This document shows positions 1-6,412 of a stretch of DNA of 24,185 nt, piece by piece. How positions within the stretch are numbered: position 1 is the stretch's first letter; each line of letters opens with the position of its first letter. The stretch is from CAYNYF01 sp964401385 (lineage in GTDB: Bacteria; Planctomycetota; Phycisphaerae; SM23-33). The translations under genes were made by a program, and so were the position numbers. The notes under the pieces were generated by a model that saw nothing but the letters and a program-made list of their open reading frames with translations, made no database searches and had not been told where the DNA came from. The DNA is taken from positions 1 to 24,185 of the forward strand of contig CAYNYF010000067.1 of the NCBI GenBank assembly GCA_964401385.1. The letters are read 5' to 3'.

Positions 1-341
1 AGCGTGAACTCGTGCTCGAAGTTGTCGGTGCCCACGTCGGCCATGTGCGTCGGCATGCTGGAGAGATTGCGGCTGCCCTTCTTGCTGGCCGTCTCCTCTT
101 CCATGCCGGAGAGGTCTCCCAGCAAGGTCCGTCGCTTGGCCAGGAGCATCTCACGAAACTCGGCAAGCTCCTTCCTGCTGAGGCGGGTCTTTTTCCTGGC
201 TGGGGCCGATACCTTCGCCGCTGTCTTGGTCTTGCTGACCTTGGCTGTGGCCTTGCGCGGGGCGGCGATCTTCCTTCGGGAAGTCTTCACGGCGGACCTT
301 TGCCCACTACGGCGACCGGGAGGTTTCTTGGTCCTTGCCAC
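1..341 (-). CDS. TraR/DksA-type zinc-finger regulator (partial, N-terminal part)
   Basis: The reading frame opens at a GTG (341-339) and runs off the left edge, giving about 113 residues. The first 50 residues are a low-complexity Lys/Ala/Arg-rich tail. They are followed by a helix (KELAEFREMLLAKRRTLLGD) and then the segment MPTHMADVGTDNFEHEF. A helical hairpin ending in an ADxGTDxxE-type motif is characteristic of DksA/TraR proteins that bind in the secondary channel of RNA polymerase; the C4 zinc finger would lie beyond the window edge. The GTG is chosen because an AAAGG site lies 8 bases upstream, whereas the ATG four bases further out is in another frame. The basic N-terminal extension is longer than in enterobacterial DksA and may contact nucleic acid (inference). 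The family assignment is firm; the exact role (ppGpp response or otherwise) cannot be told from this part. Confidence 0.85.
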   Translation of the reverse strand, partial: MARTKKPPGRRSGQRSAVKTSRRKIAAPRKATAKVSKTKTAAKVSAPARKKTRLSRKELAEFREMLLAKRRTLLGDLSGMEEETASKKGSRNLSSMPTHMADVGTDNFEHEFT

Positions 342-707
342 TGCATTAACCTTTCCCTAAACGGCCTCTCGGGCGACATTGCAGGGTTCAATGCGCCTCG
401 AGGCCTGCGGCGCAACCCAATCAGAATACCTCTGTCGCCCCTGGCTGTCAAGTCCACTGGTGGCCCGCCGGGGCGGGGCGAACGGCCCGCTCCGACCGGC
501 GGTGACGGGGGTCGAACCCACCGGCAGTTATCATAATATCGGTCGGTAGGGCCAGTTTGTTTTACTGAGAGCTGAGAATCCTCACCCGGGCGAAGCACGG
601 CCGAGCTGCCCCGCAGCCCGACGGTGCCAATCGGGGCGGCAGGACCCGGCGCCGCCCGTCGCCCGGGCCGCTTGACCTGCTCCGGCGGCGGCGTAGACTA
701 GGCGGAG
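342..707. other. Gene-free divergent region with a tRNA-like stem-loop
   Basis: This is 366 bases between the divergent DksA-like gene and the zinc-ribbon membrane protein. No frame here looks coding. It holds a stem-loop at 492-546: a perfect 7-bp outer stem (492-498 with 540-546) and an inner 5-bp stem (500-504 with 519-523) capped by a GGTTCGACCC-like loop on the minus strand. A TATTAT hexamer (minus strand, 538-533) could be a -10 box for the DksA-like gene, but no convincing -35 is seen. The rest is GC-rich sequence without a clear feature. Confidence 0.5.
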
Positions 708-1079
708 ATGTGGGCGACAATCCTAGCCTGGCCGAGTCCCGAGCAAGTCACGCTCAGAATGTGGTGGGCACTGGGCGTGATCTGTTTCATCCTCCTCGTG
801 GGCGTGGTGCTGTTCCTGCTGTACATGGCGGGGAAGCTTCTGCTTTGGGGTTCGGCGAGGAAACGTGGCGAGCGGCGGGCGGCCGAGGAGAAGCTCGGGC
901 CCGACGGCAGGCCGCTGCCGCCGGCCGCCGGGGGATTGTGCGACCGTTGCGGACGGGCCGACGAGAAGGTTTACTATCTGGACTCGGGCGCGCGGCTCTG
1001 CGGCGATTGTTACGAGGCGCTGGGCCTGGGCCGGCCAGGCCGGCCAGCGGGCAAAGCGGGAACGGGCCATGCCGGATAA
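708..1079 (+). CDS. Small membrane protein with C-terminal zinc ribbon
   Basis: This 123-residue protein has one hydrophobic segment (about residues 19-43), a basic cytoplasmic stretch (KRGERR) and then a four-cysteine ribbon: C78-x2-C81 and C98-x2-C101, within LCDRCG and LCGDCYEAL. The layout suggests a single-pass inner-membrane protein with a metal-binding knuckle in the cytoplasm. Its last 11 bases overlap the start of the PilT-like gene, so the two are probably co-transcribed and translationally coupled. I do not recognise a named family. A role around the type IV pilus motor is inferred only from position. The ATG at 708 is the first in frame and precedes the hydrophobic segment. Confidence 0.7.
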   Translation: MWATILAWPSPEQVTLRMWWALGVICFILLVGVVLFLLYMAGKLLLWGSARKRGERRAAEEKLGPDGRPLPPAAGGLCDRCGRADEKVYYLDSGARLCGDCYEALGLGRPGRPAGKAGTGHAG

Positions 1080-2220
1080 ACCCGCCATCGACACGAAGCT
1101 TTACACCGACGGCGAAGGCCGCCCCGTCAGCGTGGGCGACCTGCTGGAGTACTTCACCAAGCATGGGACGCTGCGGATCTCGGATTTGCACCTGAAGGTG
1201 GGCTGCCCGCCGGTGTACCGCGTCGACGGCGAGCTCAAAAAGATGGGCGGGGCGGCCTTGGAGCAGCAGACGGTGATGTCCATGGCCTCCGTGCTGCTGG
1301 CCGAGGCGGAGCTGGCCAAGCTGAACGAGAATCGCTCGGTCGACAGCTCCTTTATCACCGAGAAGATGCAGTTCCGCCTCAACTGTTTTTATGATAACGA
1401 CGGGCTGGCCGTGGCGATCCGGGCGCTGGAGCCCAAGCCGATCGAGGTGGAGAATATCGGCTTTCCCAACAGCGTCTGGCGGGACATCCTCAAGAAACAG
1501 TGGGGCCTGGTGCTGGTGACGGGCATCACCGGGGCGGGCAAGTCCACCACCATCGCCTCGCTGATCCATCGGATCTGCCAGACCCGACCGTGCCGGGTCA
1601 TCACCCTGGAAGACCCCATCGAGTACCGCCTGTCGGGCGGGAAGGCGGTCATTTCCCAGCGCGAAGTGGGACGGGACGTCCCCAGCTTCGCCCGGGGCCT
1701 GCGCGATTGCCTCCGCGAAGACCCCGACGTCATCTTCGTCGGCGAGATGCGCGACCGCGAATCAGCCGCGTGGACGATGACGGCGGCCGAGACCGGGCAC
1801 CTGGTCTTTTCGACGCTGCACACGCGCGACGCCCGCGGCACGATCACGCGCCTGCTAGACATGTTCCCACCGGTCCAGTTCGACGAGGTGGCCTCTCAGC
1901 TTTCGCTGGGGCTCAGTCACATCATCTGCCAGAAGCTCATCCCCCGCGCCGACGGGCAGGGCCGGGTGGTGGCCATGGAGATCCTCACCAACAACTACGC
2001 CATCTCCAACCTGATCCGGCTGCGGAAGATGGAGCAGATCGCCACGCACCTGCAAACGCGGGTCAAGGACATCCCCGAGGAGCGGATGATCACGCTGGAG
2101 AGGTCGCTGGCGATGCTCGTCGGCGCCGGCAAGGTCGCCGCCCTGGAGGCCGAGAAGTGGGCCAACGACCGCACCATGTTCGTCCAGGAACTCCAGGCCG
2201 TGCAGCATTCGGCCCGGTGA
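1069..2220 (+). CDS. pilT: PilT-type twitching-motility/secretion ATPase
   Basis: This 383-residue hexameric ATPase belongs to the GspE/PilT superfamily and would power pilus retraction at the inner membrane. Visible motifs are the PAS-like N-terminal domain with SDLHLKVGCPPVYRVDGEL near residues 39-58, Walker A GITGAGKS (152-159), an Asp-box region (ITLEDPIEY), Walker B ending in GEMRD (225-229), and the His box TGHLVFSTLHT. The length is near that of PilT and well below PilB, and the PilB-type tetracysteine zinc site is absent. The ATG at 1069 lies inside the end of the preceding gene; a longer in-frame extension to 865 would overlap that gene heavily and is not family-like. No other pilus genes are in the window, so a PilU-like or other retraction paralogue is possible. 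Confidence 0.88.
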   Translation: MPDKPAIDTKLYTDGEGRPVSVGDLLEYFTKHGTLRISDLHLKVGCPPVYRVDGELKKMGGAALEQQTVMSMASVLLAEAELAKLNENRSVDSSFITEKMQFRLNCFYDNDGLAVAIRALEPKPIEVENIGFPNSVWRDILKKQWGLVLVTGITGAGKSTTIASLIHRICQTRPCRVITLEDPIEYRLSGGKAVISQREVGRDVPSFARGLRDCLREDPDVIFVGEMRDRESAAWTMTAAETGHLVFSTLHTRDARGTITRLLDMFPPVQFDEVASQLSLGLSHIICQKLIPRADGQGRVVAMEILTNNYAISNLIRLRKMEQIATHLQTRVKDIPEERMITLERSLAMLVGAGKVAALEAEKWANDRTMFVQELQAVQHSAR

Positions 2221-2242
2221 GCCGACGGAAGAAAACGCAGGC

Positions 2243-3319
2243 ATGAAAGTAGACGGCAAAGACTACCGAACGATCTGGATGGAGGCCGGAGCGGTCAAGA
2301 CGATCAATCAGCCGCTGCTTCCTCACCGCTTTGAGATCGTCACGCTGGCCACGCACCGCGACACGTCCGCGGCGATCAAGACCATGCTGCTCCGCGGGGC
2401 GGGGGCTATCGGGGCGGCCGCCGGGTACGGCATGGCTCAGGTCTTCCTGGAGGCCCCGGGCGAGGAGCCGGCCCGGTCGCAGTACGTCGCCGCCGGCTAC
2501 GACAGGCTCAAGAACACGCGCCCGACCGCGCACGACCTGTTTTACGCCCTGGACCGGGTTCGCGCGGCCGGAGAGGCGGGCGAATCCTCCCAGGCCGGCG
2601 CGAGGGCGGCCGTGACCGAAGCCGAGCGGCTGGCCGATGCGTACGTGGAGGCCGGGCGGCTCATCGGCCAGCACGGGGCCGAGCTCATCCGCGACGGGGC
2701 GAGGGTTCTTACCCACTGCAACGCCGGCTGGCTGGCGTTCGTGGACTGGGGCTCGGCCCTGGCGCCGGTCTACTTCGCCCACCGGGCCGGGCGCAAGGTC
2801 AGCGTCATCGCCGACGAGACCCGGCCCCGCTGCCAGGGGGCGCGGCTGACGGCGTGGGAGCTTCAGGCCGAAGGCGTGCCCGTGGAGATCATCGCCGACA
2901 ACGCCGCCGGGTTGCTCATGCGCCGCGGCGAGATCGACCTGGTCATCACCGGGGCCGACCGCATCGCCGCCAACGGGGACGTGGCCAACAAGATCGGCAC
3001 CTACGAAAAGGCCCTCTGCGCCCAGGCCAGCGAAATCCCGTTCTACGTCGCCGCCCCACTGTCGACGTTCGATCCGGACTGCCCCGACGGCGACCACATC
3101 CCCATCGAGCAGCGCGGCGACGAGGAGGTCCTGTACGCCTACGGGCGGACCGACACGGGCGAGTTCACCCGCGTCCGGCTGGCGCCGGAAGGCGCGGCCG
3201 CGCGCAACCCGGCCTTCGACATCACGCCGGCGGGGCTGATCGCGGGATTGATCACGGAAAAGGGCATCCTCCGGCCTGACCCCGAGGAGATCGCGGGGGT
3301 CCTTGCCACCGAACGGTAG
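2243..3319 (+). CDS. mtnA: MtnA-like S-methyl-5-thioribose-1-phosphate isomerase
   Basis: This 358-residue protein belongs to the eIF2B/MtnA sugar-phosphate isomerase family. It would convert 5-methylthioribose 1-phosphate to the ribulose 1-phosphate in methionine salvage. The two catalytic residues are in their expected places: C159 in LTHCNAG and D239 in TGADRIAANGDVANKIGTY. ADETRPRCQGARLTAWEL is also typical. The substrate loop reads RGAGAIG (51-57) where most MtnA proteins have RGAPAIG. Some family members act on 5-deoxyribose 1-phosphate in a related salvage shunt, so the substrate is not settled. The gene follows the PilT-like gene by 22 bases with a GGAAGA site, and no other methionine-salvage genes are nearby. 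Confidence 0.88.
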   Translation: MKVDGKDYRTIWMEAGAVKTINQPLLPHRFEIVTLATHRDTSAAIKTMLLRGAGAIGAAAGYGMAQVFLEAPGEEPARSQYVAAGYDRLKNTRPTAHDLFYALDRVRAAGEAGESSQAGARAAVTEAERLADAYVEAGRLIGQHGAELIRDGARVLTHCNAGWLAFVDWGSALAPVYFAHRAGRKVSVIADETRPRCQGARLTAWELQAEGVPVEIIADNAAGLLMRRGEIDLVITGADRIAANGDVANKIGTYEKALCAQASEIPFYVAAPLSTFDPDCPDGDHIPIEQRGDEEVLYAYGRTDTGEFTRVRLAPEGAAARNPAFDITPAGLIAGLITEKGILRPDPEEIAGVLATER

Positions 3320-3463
3320 CGGCCGAATTCGCCGCCGACCGGCCGGAAGGCCCGAGCCCACTTCCCCGGCGAGCCCGAGAGGGACGTCACAATCGCAGCG
3401 CGGGGCCCGTTTTCGGACGGCGTTGACGGCTGCCTGAGGAACTTCGATCGAAAGGAGAGGGGA

Positions 3464-3790
3464 ATGAACAACCGGCATTGGCTATCGCAAGTGCGCGTGA
3501 CAACAGGGCTTCTCGCCTGCGCTGTCGCGCTGGCGTTCATAGGCTGCGAGAAGGAGTCGCCGAAAAGCAAGGCTCCGCAGCAGCAATCGGCCGTCACGGG
3601 CGAGTTCCTGAACTCCCTCTGCCCGATCATGGGCTCGAAGATCGACCCGGCGAAGGTGCCGCCCGACCTGGTTCGCCGGTTCAAGGGGAAGAAGGTCGCT
3701 TTCTGTTGTGCCGGCTGCCCTGTGGCGTGGGACAAACTCTCGCATGAGGAAAGGCGGGCCGCCCGGGCGGCGACCGCAAATCAGCAGTAG
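3464..3790 (+). CDS. Lipoprotein with YHS-like Cys-rich metal-binding domain
   Basis: This 108-residue protein has a lipoprotein signal: a basic start, a hydrophobic core (about residues 14-26), and a lipobox FIGC with the lipidated Cys at 28. The mature part has a short Lys/Gln linker and then a compact domain with CPIMG (C53) and FCCAGCP (C81, C82, C85). The CPxMG...FKGKKVxFCCxGC pattern matches YHS/TRASH-like domains thought to bind heavy metals such as copper. A strong AAAGGAGAGG site precedes the ATG. It probably sits in the periplasm or outer-membrane inner leaflet as a metal-binding or sensing protein; no efflux or oxidase genes lie nearby to say more. Confidence 0.8.
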   Translation: MNNRHWLSQVRVTTGLLACAVALAFIGCEKESPKSKAPQQQSAVTGEFLNSLCPIMGSKIDPAKVPPDLVRRFKGKKVAFCCAGCPVAWDKLSHEERRAARAATANQQ

Positions 3791-3831
3791 GGGTGGCACT
3801 CATCCGCCCGCGAGTGTATAAGCTCGGAGGC

Positions 3832-3847
3832 CGCGTTCGAGAACGCG
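3832..3847. repeat. Perfect 7-bp palindrome before the GH123-like gene
   Basis: CGCGTTC (3832-3838) and GAACGCG (3841-3847) form a perfect inverted repeat with a 2-base spacer. The half-site GAACGCGGC is seen again near 3877, closer to the gene. There is no T-run, so it does not look like an intrinsic terminator. It fits a repressor operator or 5' leader hairpin between the lipoprotein gene and the GH123-like gene. A TATAAG hexamer (3817-3822) lies just upstream without a clear -35. Confidence 0.4.
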
Positions 3848-3933
3848 CCAGGCGAAGAAAGTTGATGTGACCAGATGAACGCGGCCTCGACGGCGTTGGA
3901 TGACTTTGGCGATCTCTGCTGGAAGGGAAACGT

Positions 3934-5727
3934 ATGGGTCCCGGGAAAGATCAATGGAAGTTGGAGGCGGGCAACGAATGGGTCGCCCGCGACCCGTTCG
4001 GGCAGGTCAAGCCGGCCGACGCGTCGAAGCGGAGCTGCTCGGTCAGCGGCGACGGCGGCGTCGTGCTGCGGGCGGCGCGGAACGGATACGCCTCGTTTCG
4101 GCTGTGGGTGAGAGGGGACGGCGAGTACCGCCTCCGGGCCGAGGTCGTCTCCGGCGGGATCGAGATCGACCTGTTCAAGGCCTTCTACCACAAGCTCGCG
4201 CCCGCACTCAGGGAGCAGGCCGGCTGTGAGTATTGCGTGGACGCCCTGATCCCGCTGGCCGATAAGGCGGTCCAGCGCATCCCCGATCCGGACAACGCCG
4301 TCGAGGGCCAGACGCACCAGGAGTTCTGGGTGGACGTCTTTGTGCCGGCCGACGCGCCGGTGGGCGTCGCAGCCGGGCGGATCGCCCTGACCACCGATGG
4401 CGGCCAGACGGAGCTGCCGGTAAAGGTCGATGTCCTGCAGGCGGTCATCCCCGACGAGGACGTGATCGTCACCGATCACAACTCCTACGGCTGCCGATGG
4501 CTCCACGGCATGTACCCCAGCGTCTTCGCCGACTGCAAGGACCCGAGCCAGCGCTGGGAAAAGACCATCGAGATGCTGCACCATTACTTCCGCATCTGCC
4601 ACGAGCACCGCGGCCTGCTGAGCAATCTGGGCGCCGGCCACCACGGCGGCTTCGACCCGATCTACGGCCCGCGGACGAAGGGGGCGGGGCGGGGAAAGTC
4701 GCTGGAAGGCTGGGAGCTGTTCGACCGCCATTACGGTCCGCTGCTGGACGGGTCGGCGTTTGCCACGGCCGGGCCCGGCGCCCCGCGGCCGAGGCGGCCG
4801 GCAAAGCCGGTCTGGGGCGTCTACACGGCCATAAACGCCGACTGGCCGGCGGATTATCTCTGGTGGGGCCAGAGGGGATATGACGTCGAGTTCACCCGCT
4901 GCGTCGGCCAGTTCGACAAGCACTTCCGCGAGAAGGGATGGGTCCACTCGCGCCCGTACTTCTTCTTCAACCACAAGAAACGCTACCGCTGGTTCGAGTG
5001 GGACGGCGACGAACCCAAGTACGCCAAGGACGACAAGTACTACCTGGAAATGGGCAGGCTCTTCCACAAGGCCGTCAAAGACACCCCCGTGCCGTGGGTC
5101 TTCCGCTGCGACACCAGTTGGCAGATGAAGAACCACTTCACCGCCCTTGCCGGGGTGGTGAACTACTGGGTCTGCGGCGGGTTCGCCGGCTGGTATCCCG
5201 ACGAGATCGCCGCCACGATGAAGCGCGGCGACGACGTCTGGACCTACTCGGGCACGCCGGGCGTGGCCGCCCCCAGCTCGGCCCTGCTGGAGAACGTTTA
5301 CAAGATGTGGGGTAGGGGCGTCGGCGGGCACTGCGAGTGGCTGACGGTCATCCCCGGCGCCGACCCCTGGTTCAACTGCGAGGGGGCGGAGACGGGGATG
5401 ATCTATCCGGGCGAGCGGTTCGGCATCGCCGGGCCCATCCCGTCGATCCGGTTGAAGCTCCAGCGAAACGCCGTGCAGGACATCAACCTGATCGACGCGG
5501 CGGCAAGGGCGGCCGGAAAGCTGGAGCAGGCGCGGCGGAAGCTGTCCAAGACCGCGCCGGTGAGGCTGTGGGATCCGCCGCCGAAGATCGTCCGCCAGGA
5601 GCCGCCCGAGCTTTGGGACAGCACCAATCTCACCGCGTCACAGGATGAAAGCATGGCCAAGTTCCAGCCGGTCGATCCGCTGTGGTGGGCCGACGTCCGC
5701 GCCGCGGCGCTGGAGGAGGCGAAATGA
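3934..5727 (+). CDS. GH123/DUF4091-like glycoside hydrolase-type protein
   Basis: This 597-residue protein resembles the DUF4091/GH123 group (GH123 enzymes are N-acetyl-beta-galactosaminidases). It has an N-terminal beta-rich part (to about residue 170), a TIM-barrel-like central part with many aromatic residues, and the C-terminal signature FGIAGPIPSIRLKLQRNAVQDI seen at the end of DUF4091 proteins. An adjacent Asp-Glu pair (D359-E360 in WDGDEPKYAKDD) is where the catalytic DE of GH123 is expected. No signal peptide is visible from the ATG at 3934, which has an AAGGGAAA site upstream; most GH123 relatives are secreted, so either this protein is cytosolic or the true N-terminus has been lost. 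Its stop overlaps the start of the next gene. The substrate is unknown. Confidence 0.75.
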   Translation: MGPGKDQWKLEAGNEWVARDPFGQVKPADASKRSCSVSGDGGVVLRAARNGYASFRLWVRGDGEYRLRAEVVSGGIEIDLFKAFYHKLAPALREQAGCEYCVDALIPLADKAVQRIPDPDNAVEGQTHQEFWVDVFVPADAPVGVAAGRIALTTDGGQTELPVKVDVLQAVIPDEDVIVTDHNSYGCRWLHGMYPSVFADCKDPSQRWEKTIEMLHHYFRICHEHRGLLSNLGAGHHGGFDPIYGPRTKGAGRGKSLEGWELFDRHYGPLLDGSAFATAGPGAPRPRRPAKPVWGVYTAINADWPADYLWWGQRGYDVEFTRCVGQFDKHFREKGWVHSRPYFFFNHKKRYRWFEWDGDEPKYAKDDKYYLEMGRLFHKAVKDTPVPWVFRCDTSWQMKNHFTALAGVVNYWVCGGFAGWYPDEIAATMKRGDDVWTYSGTPGVAAPSSALLENVYKMWGRGVGGHCEWLTVIPGADPWFNCEGAETGMIYPGERFGIAGPIPSIRLKLQRNAVQDINLIDAAARAAGKLEQARRKLSKTAPVRLWDPPPKIVRQEPPELWDSTNLTASQDESMAKFQPVDPLWWADVRAAALEEAK

Positions 5728-6260
5728 TGAGCGACGTGAAGAAATCCGTGGATCCACAGCCCGTCCGCGACGAACTGACCCGCCTGGCCGAGATTGCCGC
5801 GGGCATGCTCGACGGCGAGGAGGTCAAGGCCATCATCACCGAAAAGGCGATGAACTACATCGCCAACCCCGACCCGAAGCACAGGTACCTCTCGGGCGAT
5901 TACTACGACGTCGACCACGACGCCTTCCTCCGGACCAAGAAGTTCCTCACCCGGCTGGAGCGGCTGGGCAGCGTCAGGCTGAACGGCTCGGTGTGGGTGC
6001 CGGTGCCCGGCCGGGAGGAAGTCACCGTCGCCGTTCAGAACGGGGCGCACCATTACTACTACCAGTTCGGGCAGGAGCGACTGGCCACCCCGCCGGAGAT
6101 GAAAGAAGTCTTCCAGGCCGGGAAGATCACCTCGGCTCCGGTCGGACCGGATGACAAGTTCGTGGCCGTGCTGGCCCCGGTCCGCGACAGCCTCGGCGAT
6201 GTGGTGGGCGTGGTGGAACTGACGGCCCCGCTGGAGGCGGAAGGACCGGCATGGAGTTAG
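5724..6260 (+). CDS. Small soluble Cache-like (sensor-fold) protein
   Basis: This 178-residue protein starts at an ATG overlapping the stop of the GH123-like gene (ATGA), with GGAGG 7 bases upstream. The first 40 residues look helical. The end, with FVAVLAPVRDSLGDVVGVVEL, is the typical last two strands of a Cache/PAS-type ligand-binding fold (conserved xAPVxDxxGxVVGVVxL). No transmembrane segment, signal peptide or output domain is present, so it would be a free-standing cytosolic sensor-fold protein. Translational coupling suggests it works with the GH123-like protein, perhaps as a ligand-binding subunit. Fold assignment is by pattern only. Confidence 0.6.
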   Translation: MMSDVKKSVDPQPVRDELTRLAEIAAGMLDGEEVKAIITEKAMNYIANPDPKHRYLSGDYYDVDHDAFLRTKKFLTRLERLGSVRLNGSVWVPVPGREEVTVAVQNGAHHYYYQFGQERLATPPEMKEVFQAGKITSAPVGPDDKFVAVLAPVRDSLGDVVGVVELTAPLEAEGPAWS

Positions 6261-6271
6261 GACTGGCGGGG

Positions 6272-6410
6272 ATGGAGAAATTCCAAACTCCAAGCTCCAA
6301 ATCGCAATAACCAGGACTGCGCGCGGAATGTACCGTTTGAGATTTGGAGTTTGGTTTATTGGAGCTTGTTTGGAATTTGGGATTTGGAATTTGAGATTTG
6401 TGCTTTGGTG
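6272..6410. repeat. TTTGGA/TCCAAA-rich imperfect inverted repeat element
   Basis: This AT-rich stretch in a GC-rich genome is made of many copies of TTTGGA/ATTTGG words on the right side and their complements (TCCAAACTCCAAGCTCCAA) on the left. The left arm (6278-6300) pairs imperfectly with the right arm (6357-6380), enclosing GC-rich sequence. Similar low-complexity elements recur between genes in planctomycete and other environmental genomes (from memory). It lies at the convergent junction between the Cache-like gene and the URO-D-like gene, so it could act as a bidirectional terminator or mRNA-stabilising hairpin. The ORFs through it are spurious. Confidence 0.7.
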
Positions 6411-6412
6411 CT

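Noticed and set aside
492..546. A possible complete tRNA or tmRNA end.
   Set aside because: Only an acceptor-like stem and a T-arm-like hairpin are present; there are no D or anticodon arms and no CCA, so it is listed only as a stem-loop.
287..598. A 103-codon minus-strand frame overlapping the start of the DksA-like gene.
   Set aside because: It crosses the stem-loop at 492-546 and overlaps the real GTG start in another frame; composition is Pro/Arg-rich and no domain is seen.
3875..4111. A 78-codon plus-strand frame starting upstream of the GH123-like gene.
   Set aside because: Overlaps the GH123-like gene in another frame, lacks a good ribosome-binding site and becomes Arg/Ser-rich.
6272..6410. 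CRISPR array.
   Set aside because: The short TTTGGA words are irregularly spaced with no constant repeat length or unique spacers and no cas genes nearby.
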